The notes beneath the pieces were generated by a model. It was not told where the DNA came from. It saw only the letters and a list, made by a program, of their open reading frames with translations, and did not search any database. This document shows, one piece after another, positions 46,776-57,906 of a stretch of 64,000 nt of DNA. Position numbers and translations under genes: made by a program. Numbering within the stretch: position 1 is the stretch's first letter; each line of letters begins with the position of its first letter. Where the stretch lies: positions 62,001 to 126,000 of the forward strand of contig JAQFVV010013093.1 in assembly GCA_028023455.1 (NCBI GenBank), given 5' to 3'. The DNA comes from Epiperipatus broadwayi. Its lineage: Eukaryota > Onychophora > Udeonychophora > Euonychophora > Peripatidae.

Positions 46776-47469
46776 GATTTATACTTACATATAAAAATAT
46801 CGCAATAAATATTCAAAAAATTTAAATTTTTAAAACGTATTATGTTATATATAACAGAAATAAATAATCTTTTAGATTTTTAAAATAAAAAACGAAGATT
46901 TTATAAATTGAAAATAATGTTTTTAATGATAATATTTTGATTGCGATCTCATTTTTTAATATAAAAACAGAAAAGCATTAACATAGCACAAGACTGAAAA
47001 TGGTGCTAGTTGTACATCACATCATGAATAAAAATAAAGTGGTTTAACAGGTTTCTCTGTGCATAATTGCTGAGAAATTCTTGACTTTGTTTAAGGAGAA
47101 GCCACAATACATCACATCACATTGAATCTGATTTCTTACCAGTTTACAAATGAACGCTAGTGGTAATGATTAAAATATGTATGAAAAATGTAAAATTAAA
47201 TACTGTAGCAATAAAAAAAGTAAAAAAAGTTTGTCTTGTATTAATATTTTTCAAATATTTGAAATTTTTTATTAGTCATACTTTATTTGCTTATTTTTTT
47301 AATGCTAATTTTAAAATAATTTTTCTTTGTTGCTTTGCTTTTATGCAAATTCTGAAAATTACAGCACCTATCCCCCATTTTTCAAGGTAAATTAAGTCTA
47401 TTTTTGTGCGATTTTTTTAATGCAGGTTTTCTGTGGAACCTATCTACCGCATAAAATATGACCCAGGTG
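46467..47469. mobile_element. Tigger/pogo-like DNA transposon, non-autonomous
   Basis: Left end 'cacctgggtctcattttatg' then 'cggtttattttaatgcgat'. The right end inverted reads 'cacctgggtcatattttatg' then 'cggt', with another 'aatgc' and 'atcgcac' further in. Both ends are flanked by TA (46465-46466 and 47470-47471), the target of Tc1/mariner/pogo elements. The terminal text is reminiscent of Tigger elements, in which a '...TTTTATTGCG...TTTATTGCG' pattern follows the first bases. The 1003-bp interior holds a (TAA)n array (46727-46774) and a 76-codon frame (47160-47390) without transposase motifs. Confidence 0.7.
46727..46774. repeat. (TAA)n microsatellite
   Basis: About 16 units, inside the Tigger-like element. 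Confidence 0.95.
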
Positions 47470-47816
47470 TACAGAGTTGGCATTGTGCTTCAATAGCAGT
47501 TCTAAACTTATTATATAAGCTAGTGAATTCTTTCTTTTATGATGACACAAGTATTTTAACATTAAAGCATGTATTTAGTATTCACATATAAAAATAAGTA
47601 TGTTTACATACACATACATATATAATTTATTAAATGATATTTTACTTCTTTTACAATTGGTGCAAATGATTCCTTTTCCTTTTCTATTTTAATGGTATAA
47701 ATTTTGATTTTTATAATTTTTTAAAAACTATAAAAAAATAGTTTTATCAATAACAGAAACAGAAAAATGTATTTACAAGAATAATTTTACACTACATATA
47801 TAAATATATTCATATT

Positions 47817-48042
47817 ATTATTTTCATGAGCTTCCATGTAATAAAAATATAATAACTAAATAGCTGATGTTTCAGTACAATAACAAGTACTTTCCTCAAA
47901 GCTTTTTCTTTCTCAAATCAATAGCTATTTAGCTATTATATTTTATTTGAGAAAGAAAAATCTCTGAGGAAAATACTTGTTATTGTACTGAAGCATCAGC
48001 TATTTATTATGTTTTTATTACATAGAAGCTCCTCAAAATAAT
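47817..48042. mobile_element. Fold-back MITE (M8)
   Basis: Arms of about 95-100 bp: 'tagctgatgtttcagtacaa' (47861) against 'ttgtactgaagcatcagcta' (47983), 'gagcttccatgtaataaaaa' against 'tttttattacatagaagctc', with 'tttctttctcaaat' and 'atttgagaaagaaa' around the centre. Confidence 0.85.
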
Positions 48043-49860
48043 ACCATAAATTACTTTATCTGTGAGGGTATTATAATATATATACATTCATGTAAATGTG
48101 TATAAAGCAAAGATTTCTCCAAACAATTTTCTCATTATAGCTCTATTGAAATTAACCTAGTTTTAATACTCATGGGTAAAATCATTCATTTTATAACACC
48201 ATGAATATTCAAAACCTTCATGATACATAAGAATAAAAAATACACAGCATAAAATATTATGTAAATATATTAACAGAAAGATTTCTCTGATTATCATTCA
48301 AATAACCTTAAAACTCTTGAATCTCATATGTTTAACTATCGACCAAAATGAGTCCCACTTAAATGAATGATAAGTTTAGATAATGTTAACTAACTGTGAG
48401 AATGAATTACTCAAAGCAGATGTAAATAAAGCCTTTTAGAATTGTCCTAATTTTAATAATATCAAGACAAAAATACAAATATTCATTTTAATAATAATAA
48501 AATTGTTCAAAATCTTCATAATATTTAACATATGTAAATGTATTGAAAATGAAAATTAATCTGACTGCTTCTGGATCAACACTAAACTTAATATTTACAC
48601 ATTTGCATAATATTTCATACATTATATCTTCTAACTTTATATATAAAGAAGAGTTTAAAATAAAGCAGGACTTATTTTATTTGACTGACAGTTAGACACA
48701 TGAGCTTCTGCAGAAATTAATAATGTTATGTGTTCAATGGTCAAAGAAATCTTTATGCTTGACAAATACATAATATTTTGTGCAGGGTATTTTCTAATAT
48801 TACATATTATGAAAATTTTAAACAATTTCAAGAGTATTAAAATGAATAATTAGTGATTTCTTCTTTAGAAATATTAAAATTAGACCAACTTTAATGAGGC
48901 TTTGTTTACATCTATCCTGAGTAAAATTTCATTCTCATAGTTATTGTTGTTTAAACTTGTTTTCCATATGGATTCTTGGAACTTCAAAGTAAAATTCATT
49001 TTATTTAAACACATGCATTTCTGTCAAATTTTTAATATTTTTCATTGCTCTCAATATATTTTCATATCTTATATCTTATACTTACTGATATATATACATA
49101 AGAAAATTAGTAATAATAGCATTTATATGCATTCATTCCCATTTTTCAATTTATGCTATGACTTATAATAGTCGAAAGTCGGCTAAATTCATACTGTTTA
49201 AAAAATAAAAATAAATAACAAATAAAAGACTTTATGAAAGCTTTTCTCTATACGGTCTTCGTATATTTATGATTATATTAATCAGAGTTAATATATATAA
49301 ACAGTGTAACAGAGACTAAAAATAATATATATATATATTGAAGCGATATTTAAATAAGCTTCATGTCAGTAACTTAGAAAAATTTGAAGAAAGTTTAAAA
49401 ATAAATATTTTAAGTAAGTTTAATAAACAAAAATTATATATATATAATTTATATGCACAGATAAATATATACAGTATAATAATGATACATTTATTTTAAA
49501 AGTACATTAAAACAAAATGATTTTTTTTTTTATTAACAATTACAAAGTAGAAATGAAATTCTTAAAAAAAATAATTAAAGTGCTTGTAGACAGATTAGTT
49601 AGGTAAGGATATATATATATGATATAATTTAGATGGTTAATTTATTAATCCCTTTCAAAGATAAAAAATTATAAATGATATGATTTGGAAAATTGAAGTG
49701 TGAACCAAAATGGAGGTCAGACATTATCTATAACCAATAGATTGAAGGATTCAAATGACTACCAATAGATCTTATTTTTATTGATAAGCCAAATGAAAAT
49801 GATATAAATAGGGATTGTAAGCTAATTCTGATTATTCTTATTCTGATTTTATTCTGCTTA
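48043..49860. other. AT-rich stretch, nothing recognised
   Basis: No frame, repeat arm or RNA that I can support. Confidence 0.5.
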
Positions 49861-49871
49861 TTTTGCTGTAT

Positions 49872-50090
49872 TTATTTGTGTATTTTGGTTCCAATGCCTG
49901 CAGGAATAGAGAAGTCACCATCTGCTTCATTCTGACCAATCAGCTCAGTGCAGGCTGTAGTTCCTTGTTGAGTCCAGAAAAGGAAGTCATCAACTAATGG
50001 GGAAACATCTTGAATGTTGTGTCCAGTATGTTTATACTGTATAGCATAAACTTCAAATGTCCAAAGCTTCAGAGAGAAATCAATTGTCAA
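49872..50090 (-). other. Candidate coding exon of unknown function
   Basis: A 72-codon open frame on the minus strand with clearly lower AT content than its surroundings and a balanced amino-acid composition (W, C, H, D, G, Q, P all present). It contains FEVYAIQYKHTGHNIQDVSP, DDFLFWTQQG and DFSIPAGIGTKIHK before a stop at 49872. A possible splice acceptor (tttctctctgaag) lies inside the 5' part, so the ATG need not be the true start. An AATAAA overlaps the stop region. I recognise no family. It could be the last exon of a host gene or part of an old transposon. No donor site or neighbouring exon is convincing. Confidence 0.3.
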
Positions 50091-50684
50091 GCAAAGAATA
50101 AATTACAACCTGAGATACTTCATGAATTTTAAATGATGATCAAAACTGACTGCTACCATAACTATAGTTCAACAGATAAAGTCCACTAAAATATACTAAT
50201 GCCTAAAGAATAAACTTAAACTTTTATTTCTGAAAGGAATAGATATGAACTTTTAAAAGTCTATTATAAATCTCTAGCATTATTATTATTTATCTCTTCT
50301 CTAATGAAAATATTTTAGTCAGTAATTATTTGTTAAATCTGTTTTAAGCGATATGGCAAGAGATTGTTGTGTTGTTGTTTTTATCATGGCACAATTTAAT
50401 CAGTGATAATTTCATATAAATCAATTAAAGTTTATTACAGTAATCTCTAGACATGCTTATGATTTATTAATTTCAATTAAACCCATCATTTTCACTTCAT
50501 TCAAAGTATAAATAACATTTTAAAGTTGTAATTTAATAAATTCTGAATGGAGTTTAATCTGGCTACATAGACAGACTAGATTAAGGTTATCATTGATTGT
50601 ATGTGAATAGTTCTCAGTTTTAAGCAAACCCTCACTCCAGGTTTGAGAAAGGATAATTTAGAATATTCACTGAAGTTGGCTGTT

Positions 50685-50933
50685 TTAATTTAGGCTGACT
50701 TTGTCCCATGATATGACACATTTGTTTACTTCATTTATCTTAGATAATTGTAATACCAATTGCGATTGTTGGCCTCTTACATTCACTATTTTATTTAGTG
50801 CAATAGTATGTAGTAGATGGAAATTCCTACCATATATTATCTGCCTTGTCTTCTTATATGCCTTGATGTGATACATATGCATCTGCTGGTCACCCTTACA
50901 GATTGTACATTTACTCTGAGCAGTTTTATACAT
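50685..50933 (-). other. Unassigned 82-codon frame
   Basis: A minus-strand frame with mixed composition containing SKCTICKGDQQMHMYHIKAY and NVRGQQSQLVLQLSKINEVN. One C-x2-C pair is present. The opposite strand is also open over 62 codons. I recognise no domain. It might be a decayed mobile-element ORF or an exon; no splice sites stand out. Confidence 0.25.
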
Positions 50934-53050
50934 AAGAGAAGCTTATTCCTACCATTTTTATATACCTGGTACATGTATTTGTTAGTGTTCCATAGATTAA
51001 TGTAATACAGATATCATTTTTTGTATTTTACATTATCTGTATTATTTTAGTTATTTATCTATATTAGTTTCTGAAATTAATTATAGCAGTAAATTATTTA
51101 ACTCATCTTTAGAACAGGAGTAGCCCACCCTGCAAATGCCTAAATATAGAAAATTCATACCAGATTACACTTGCTGTAAAGCATAATCTCTAGGCCTATC
51201 ACTCACATGTTCATATAACATTAACTTTATCCTAATGCCATGAGAAATATAAAATTCTAATTATAAAAATTAAAAATTGCATAAATTTAATTATAACTTC
51301 TAAAATACCAACTTTATATTACAAAATATAAAAAATATGGGGAAAACACAACTTGGGGTTTTAAATAATACTTCTAGGAGCATCAGAGTATTATTTCCTA
51401 ATTGTTATTGTAACATCAATCAAATGAAGTTCCTTTGGGTTTAACTTCTTATTGAAAAAAATAATATTGATGCATGATATTTTTATAAATAAGTTTATGC
51501 CTTTTCTAATTATTACAATTTTTAATTTAATATAATTTATAGCCTATAAAATAAACCAATTAAAAAAAAAAGAAAAATTGATGCCAAATGTTGTATTTTC
51601 AATGATAATTGGACATTCAGATATTTATTTGCAAATATAGATGATAAAGTTATTTATTTGATTTGTAATGAAACTATTTCAATTTTTAAAGAATATAATA
51701 TACCAAGGTATTTTTCAACAAAACATTTCGTAAAATATAAACTATCTATAATCAATTCCTATTTAAGTCATTAAATATTGTATTTACCTTATTTAAAAAA
51801 TACCTTGATAATTTGGTAATTCAAATAATATAATAGTTTTTAGATTCTGATTTTTTTTGCTAAAATGTTCAATCTATTCAGGCCCGCGTTATGATTCAAA
51901 ATTTTATTCGGCCTGCTGATGAAAAAAGTTGTTCACTTTAAATCCTAAAACTGTGATAATAATTACTTATGATCATGAATCTATGCAGTGGGTTATTTTT
52001 AGAGTGTTTCAGTTATTAATTGTATACGAATATATTATACAGGAATTTACAACTATATCTGTGCATAAAATTCATAAAACTAATAAATAAAATGAATAAT
52101 AGAATCCGTAAATAAAAAAATTGTATACACTTCTCTTGTAAGTTGAGAAGCCAGTTATGCTATTATCTGTTGTGTTGACTTTTAGTATATATGTAAATAA
52201 ATTGTAATGTCTCATTATTTTTTTTAGCAATTTGTTATTATTTTGCAATCAATAATTTAATTGGAATAAGATGAGAGTCTTGTGTGTCTAGCTGATTTTA
52301 GCGGGAGTATAAAAGAAGTTGTTCTGTGACATCAGAATGTGGAATGCACATACAGATTGCCCATAGGTGATTTTCATGTTGGGTTACATATTTTGGACAG
52401 TTACAATATATTGTGTCACATACTTAACTAAAAAATAATCTGATATGTGTGTGTTTGTAGGGACAAATAGATTTATGCTGCAATGAAAAAGGAAAAATGT
52501 TACACAAATAGTTACTTATAGTATTTAGTTTTAAAAATTTAAAATGACTGAAAATTTTGAATTATTCCACTAAATAATTATTTTACTTTAAATAAGTATT
52601 TAATAAGCAATTTAAATAAAAGAAAATGTCTATGCTTAATAGATTGTTTAATACTATTCTAATATATAATTCAGTTGTTAAATTATTTAGTTAAATTTAA
52701 TAGAAATAATATAATTTGTAAATATAAAACAGAAATGTTTTAATTATTCTAATGAAAGTTAATTATATTGCTTATTTTATATTAAAAAAGAGAGTTAAGA
52801 AATAAATTTTAATTTAACCCCCCCCCCCCCCATAGAATATAATTTTGTATTATTTTATTTTGCCAAAGCAAAAAAGAGAAGTACTATTGCCTATAAATGT
52901 AATTATCCGCAATTTTATTAATTATTTTTCTTAATCTGTTTGTTTTGAAAACATACTTGTCTGGATAATTTCTTATCAGTCATAATACTACTGATATGTT
53001 TTAACTCCAAAGCTTATATAGTCAAAAGGAGAGCTTTTTTATTATACTTC
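50934..53050. other. AT-rich stretch, nothing recognised
   Basis: A homopolymer (C)n of 14 bases lies at about 52819-52832. Otherwise no feature is seen. Confidence 0.45.
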
Positions 53051-53053
53051 ACA

Positions 53054-53377
53054 TTAATTTAAACTTTGAACTTCAAGATGATCCATTCTGACAGTATTCT
53101 TTTGATCAGATTCATCCCGCATTGCTAAGAATTCGTCGATCATCACTGTTTTTCTGGAATTTACACATACAGACAAAAAATTGTTCACCATAACCTATCT
53201 AATATTTACCCACCAATGAAACCAATTATTATAATATAATATTAAGTCATCTATGCCATTTATTGCTGTTTTACAATGCTTTAATTACAACCCTTTATGA
53301 CAGTTTTGATTGACCCAGCAATCTTCTTCAAAACTTTCGCTTACATCTCCAAATCTCAACCAAGCAACTTGAACAAA
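53054..53377 (-). other. Candidate two-exon end of a host gene
   Basis: On the minus strand a pyrimidine tract and AG (ccttttctttttcag) precede a 33-base segment, 53377-53345. This segment is open only in one frame (FVQVAWLRFGD) and is followed by a good donor, gtaagc. The putative 191-base intron ends in 'gtgtaaattccag' at 53154. The next segment, 53153-53054, is open in two frames: one reads KNSDDRRILSNAG then a stop (in phase with the first exon), the other KTVMIDEFLAMRDESDQKNT and on to a stop at 53054. AATAAA follows at 53043-53038. Base composition is less AT-rich than the surroundings. This is consistent with the 3' end of a gene but rests only on splice-like signals. I do not recognise the protein. 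Confidence 0.3.
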
Positions 53378-54010
53378 CTGAAAAAGAAAAGGAAATGTTG
53401 TTAACAGCTAATTATATATTCAAAAAATAGTTATTCACATGTACAGATGCACATATAGAGAGAAGTTGATTGCCATTATAAATGAAGCACAGTATGAATT
53501 GCATATGTATGATATGTATAATTTAAATTTTTCTACGGAAAATTTAAATGCAGTGTAAAGGCAATTTTTTTTTAAAAAAACATTTCTTTATCTGACTTTT
53601 AAAGAAAAGTCATTTTTGGAAGAACTTAAAAATCTGTGAAGTTTAGTTTTAAGTGATAATAGTTTTCAAGGCAATAGATGTTAAAATCCAAAAGAAAAAC
53701 TTTAATTTAGCTGAAGTCTGAGGAAAATTGATCAAAGACAGTACTACTTTTCAGAAATAATGGATGGGAAGATGTATTTTAAATCAATAATTAAAACTTT
53801 GGGTTGACAGTTTTGTAATCTTAATTTAAGTTGAAACTTATGGGTAAACAAAAATTGCAGATATGTTCATTATATCTGTCAGTTCTTATTATTGGTATAT
53901 AATATATTCAATAATCTTGGAAAGTATATCACGTCAGTAATTAAATAATTTTAGATTTATTACAATAGTATTAGCTTTAAAATATAGGGACAAATTTAAA
54001 TAGTCCAAAC
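53378..54010. other. AT-rich stretch, nothing recognised
   Basis: It lies between the candidate exon and the RTE 3' half. If the candidate exons are real, upstream exons would have to lie further right; none are evident here. Confidence 0.4.
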
Positions 54011-54012
54011 TT

Positions 54013-54775
54013 CACTTTGTTATATTGCCAAATACAGAGCTGCAGGAAATGTTGCAGGAGTTAGCAGATGAAAATAGAAAAGTAGGACTAAAGATAAATG
54101 TTAAAAAGACTAAAGTAATGTTTAATCGATTTGCTCAAAATATGAAAATAAAGATTGATTATGAAGAATTAGAAGAAGTTAACAGTTACAAATACCTTGG
54201 TCAGATTATTAATATAGATGGAAACATACTGGAGGAAATTAATCATAGAATTAAACTTGGTTGGAGTGCTTTTGGTAGAAATAACTTGATACTAAAAGGA
54301 AATATGCCTATGTGTTTGAAAAGTATGGTTTTTAGCAAATGTGTTTTACCAGTTCTTACATATGGATCTGAGACTTGGACATTTAATAGAAGAGCAATAC
54401 AGAGACTTCAGACTACTCAAAGGAGTATGGAGAGATGTATGTTGGGAGTAAAAAGAAGAGATCGAAAACGCAATGTATGGGTAAGACAACCAACAGGTGT
54501 TACTGACCTTATTGAAAAAATTAAAAGATTGAAATGAAGTTGGGCTGGACATATTGCTAGAAGAGATGATAATAGATGGACAATTGAAATTTTAAACTGG
54601 ATTCCAAGAGATTATAAAAGACCCAGAAAGAGACCACATGTGAGATGGATGGATGAAATAAGAAAATGTGCAGGGGTGTTGTGGAGAAGAGAAGCTAAAG
54701 ATCAGAGAAGATGGATTAAACTTGAAGAGACCTTCATCCTGCAGTGTATTGATAATGGTTGATGATGATGATTAC
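54013..54775 (+). pseudogene. RTE-clade LINE, C-terminal half (RTE-D)
   Basis: This is the best preserved RTE copy. A 170-codon frame (54025-54537) reads NTELQEMLQELADENRKVGL and INVKKTKVMFN (motif D), then YKYLGQIINIDGNI, INHRIKLGWSAFG, LKSMVFSKCVLPVLTYGSET, and LQTTQRSMERCMLGVKRRDR. After a single stop (TGA at 54535) it continues SWAGHIARRDDNRWT, IPRDYKRPRKRPHVRWMDEI, WRREAKDQRRW and LEETFILQCIDNG to about 54760. The 'WAGHIARR.D.RW' and 'RP..RW.D.I' blocks and the 'W..L.E.F..Q' end are typical of RTE proteins. The 5' end of the insertion lies just before motif D: the YADD motif is degenerate at 54013-54030. The 3' tail is 'tgatgatgatga'. One stop codon makes it a pseudogene. Confidence 0.9.
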
Positions 54776-55655
54776 ATGTAAGTGTTTGCATAATAGCTTT
54801 AAGTTCAAAGCTTAATCAATTTTAATATTGATTAAGGGACCAAAATAAAACTACCACTTCACAGCTTTGTTAGCATACATATTTGTAAATTTAAAAAATG
54901 ATTTATATTTATTTAACAATATCAAAGTTGAGTAAATTATTTATTAAGTTAGCACATATGTTTCTGCATATTTGTAATCTGCCAATAATTTTGTTAATTT
55001 TTATTATTGTTTCATTTATTCAGTAAATTTCTCATATATTTAATTAAGTTTAGTTGTTTGTTTATAATCTTATACATGTATTTTGGACTACATAATTTGT
55101 AAGCATATATTATTCATGTGTCTTGAGTCTTATGCTATACATAATTCTATATATAATGGGATATATTTGTATGTGGTGGATTCCATATAATTTATTCTAA
55201 GAATTATGTAGATGATGGCTATTTATAATCATTACACTCATTATAAAGACTCTATGGCATTACCAAGAGTTACTTTAAAGTCTACTCAAATAATAGGATT
55301 AATTGGCAAGAAATGTTTTGTTGGATATACATAAAGAATATTCATATAGATAGTATTTGATAGTAAATACATACTGAATAGTAGGTTTTGATTTATATAA
55401 TACTCTTTATATTTCTACAGTGTCTACCTAAATAAATAGTCCAGTTATTTGACTTAATTCTAGCATCACAAACATACACATGTTCTCTATTAATAATATC
55501 CACTTATAACATTATGTATAATCAATCATTAGTTAATCTTTCTTCATTATCATCTCATCATGCTTATAATTTTTCTGTTACATACTTAGCACATCAATGT
55601 ATGGACAATTACATTTTTAATTCTTAATTATTCACTCAATAACAACTCCTGCAAC
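54776..55655. other. AT-rich stretch, nothing recognised
   Basis: No gene or repeat arm is recognised between the RTE tail and the CA/TA array. Confidence 0.5.

Positions 55656-55658
<3 letters not shown>

Positions 55659-55742
<84 letters not shown>
55659..55742. repeat. Compound (CA)n(TA)n microsatellite
   Basis: About 15 CA units pass directly into about 26 TA units. The frame across it encodes only Tyr-Ile and Cys-Val runs. Confidence 0.95.
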
Positions 55743-55744
<2 letters not shown>

Positions 55745-56412
55745 CACTTTACTACAGTAGAAAAAAGTATGTAACAAATCAGATCCTTCTTGAATTACAT
55801 TAAACATTCTTGAAAGTTTTTCTAACAAAGAGATAGCAGACTGACTTTTTTTTTGCTAAAAGTATGAGGGGGTACACAAAAATTCATTCTCTTGAGAATG
55901 AGCACATGGTAGTACACAATTTTGCTGCTGGATGACATTTATGCAAATCCCCTTCACCAGTCTGCCAACTATCATCATCAAGAGAAATTATGTTGTAGTG
56001 TAGCAAAAGTTTTTATTAAGTATGTCTAGTTTATTTATAAATTTTTGTAATGGGTGAAAAGTTGCATAAAATAACTTACAAATAAGCTGTTTGGAGGCAA
56101 ACACAAGTTTACAAATGTTTTAATGGAAGTGTCAAATTCATTATGTCCCCCAAAAATGTGATGAATGAAGTCCAATGTCAAGATGCTGCTGATTTTCTTT
56201 ATGCACATTGCATTGTTCATTCAGAATTCAATCATAATGATTAGACATTTCACCATATGTTTTGAAAAGTTTGCATGATGCAGTAAAATGAAAATGTTCT
56301 GATTTGTGATAAAGTGAGGAGTGCAAGCTTCACCATGACAATGCACAAGCAAACAAAGCATTGAGTATGGTACAATTCTTAATTAAAAACAGCATGATAC
56401 AACTTATTCATC

Positions 56413-56822
56413 AGTCACTAATCAACTTTTCTCTTGGGAAAAAATGGAAAAATCACAAGGAACCTCATAGATAAATATATGAAATTTCTATTGCCTATTG
56501 CCTTTGGCAGGATGGCTCAGTTATTTAGAGTGTTACTTTAAAATTCAATATTCAAGAATCTGAGGATCCAGGTTTGATTTCCATACTAGTATTGTCCTTG
56601 GTCATGTCAGTAATACCTGAAAAAGAGGAAAGAATAATACCTCTCAAAACGTTGTGCATAGACTAACCTGTGCATTATTACTAACAGTTGAATTATTTGA
56701 AATATTTAAATAAAGTTAATTTTTTCTAAAGACATATAATAATTATATTATGGAAATAGTTTAATATATAAATGCAATTTATCTGAACTTTGTCTGTGCA
56801 ACATCTTTTTATTCCCATGAAT
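56413..56822 (+). mobile_element. Solo 3' tail of the PLE-3 family, with tRNA-like module
   Basis: About 410 bp homologous to the terminal regions of PLE-3 (60220-59880 on minus, 61020-61400 on plus). It starts with 'caacttttctcttggg', then 'atgaaatttctattgcctat' and 'tgcctttggcaggatggctc', the beginning of a tRNA-like sequence. A B-box-like 'ggatccaggtttgatttcc' follows (56566-56584), then a hammerhead-like core, and it ends with 'ctaaagacat'...'aaatgcaat'. It is nested in the mariner. It is either a 5'-truncated PLE-3 or a SINE that uses the PLE tail. Confidence 0.75.
56612..56656 (+). ncRNA. Degenerate hammerhead-like core in PLE-3 tail
   Basis: 'cctgaaaaag' is followed by the stem agagg...cctct with an A-rich loop, and then 'caaaacg'. 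This is the same layout as in the PLE-3 arms. Confidence 0.4.
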
Positions 56823-57054
56823 AAATAAATGCCCCAAAAGAAAACGTTTTGCAGTCTTGGAAATAATGAAAAAAAAATGGTGGAGGCTCTAAAAGATATC
56901 ACTTTGCAAGAGTTTCAGGACTATTTAAAAAGTGGAAAACTTATTTAGACTGGTGCACTGCATGGAATGGAAGGAGATTCAGTTTATAATATCTAAAACT
57001 AAAGACACAATATTTTACTACATAATTCAAGATATTTTTGAATACCCCCCTGGA

Positions 57055-57823
57055 CATATAAATATATTTCTTGGAAAAAATCTCTCAACATCTGTGGATT
57101 ATTTTGATTGAATTTATATATATAAAATCTTTCTTCACAAGATTAAAGTTCTCAAAAATCACCTTTTATATTTTATTTTAGTTTTTTTACATTATTTCGT
57201 TTCTTCTAACTTGTTTAAAAATGATTGATACTAATGATAATAATGATGATGATGTATTTTGTAAGAAATTGTTTACGTGGAAAACTGAAAACAATGTCTA
57301 ATATAAACTATTTTATTCATTCAATAATCTTTCACATTTTTATAACTTTTTTTTTAAAAAAAAAAAAACCTTTTTTATTCCTAATAGAATTAAAATGAAA
57401 TAATTTATTTTTATTTATAATTTTTATGGCATGCATACTAATGTTTTTAAAAGTAGCTTTTTGTTTCAAAAGCGTATCCAAATTAATTTGCACTTTCTTT
57501 TGATACTATGAAAAGCAGGGCAGAGTATAAATGTAAATTTCACTTGTATCATTTGAATAATGTTTTTTAACTATTAAGCAAATGTAAATGTAAAAGAAAA
57601 TGCATTTAACGAATTTTATTTTTATTTTTTTAAATATTTCCTTGCTCCCATCTATACATGTAAAATTATTTGTAAGAGTATTCAAATTTAATTCCTTAGA
57701 GTGCTTTATCACATCATAGTTATTTATATAATATATTCTCTTAATTATATTAATTCTATAATTAATATAGAACCACATCTTATTATGAATGAAAGTATTT
57801 AAGAATCCCTTATTAAAGCATCA
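57055..57823. other. AT-rich stretch, nothing recognised
   Basis: The minus-strand frame 57778-57506 (90 codons) is dominated by I, Y, N and K and shows no domain. Confidence 0.4.
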
Positions 57824-57906
57824 TGCCTTGTGTGGTTTAGAGCAGTGGAAGAGTGTCAGACACAGAAACGCAATGTCCCCAGATTGATTCCAATTCTGGC
57901 AATTTT
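57824..57906 (+). repeat. tRNA-derived SINE head
   Basis: 'tgtgtggtttagagcagtgg' (A-box region), 'agagtgtcagacacag' (anticodon-arm-like) and 'cagattgattccaattctgg' (B box and T arm) appear in correct order and spacing. It is the most complete isolated tRNA-like unit of the window. The 5' and 3' acceptor strands do not pair well. Confidence 0.55.

Larger units (their letters stand above)
56155..56998 (+). pseudogene. Mariner transposase fragments
   Basis: Two parts are readable around the nested insertion. Upstream, KMLLIFF near 56177 shifts frame into CIVHSEFN (about 56206-56230), matching the 'VLVFFD..GIVHHEFLP' catalytic region. FTMTMHKQ near 56330 and, in another frame, LHHDNAQANKALSMVQFLIKN (56331-56390) match 'LHHDNAPAHTAL.V..FL'. 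Downstream of the insertion, RKRFAVLEIMKKKMVEALKD followed by ITLQEFQDYLKSGKTYLDWC (56840-56970) matches the C-terminal '...RF....EI...T..AL..I...EFQ.CF..W..R.DKC' region. The catalytic third aspartate (DD34D type, S-P-D-L-A-P-x-D) is lost at the insertion point. Several stops confirm it is inactive. Confidence 0.75.
55865..57054 (+). mobile_element. Decayed mariner-like transposon with a nested insertion
   Basis: Left end 'tgagggggtacacaaaaatt' (55865) pairs with the inverted right end 'ccaggggggtattcaaaaat' (57033-57054). A TA precedes the left end. The terminal text resembles mariner ends (GGTGTACACAAAAAT type). Without the nested PLE tail (56413-56822) the element would be about 780 bp, shorter than the usual 1.3 kb. 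The N-terminal third of the transposase is therefore largely deleted or unreadable. Confidence 0.75.

Noticed and set aside
47160-47390. 76-codon frame as a transposase of the Tigger-like element
   Set aside because: No DDE, helix-turn-helix or CENP-B-like motif; composition is K/V/F-rich as expected by chance.
54346-54552. Minus-strand 68-codon frame
   Set aside because: Shadow of the RTE-D coding strand.
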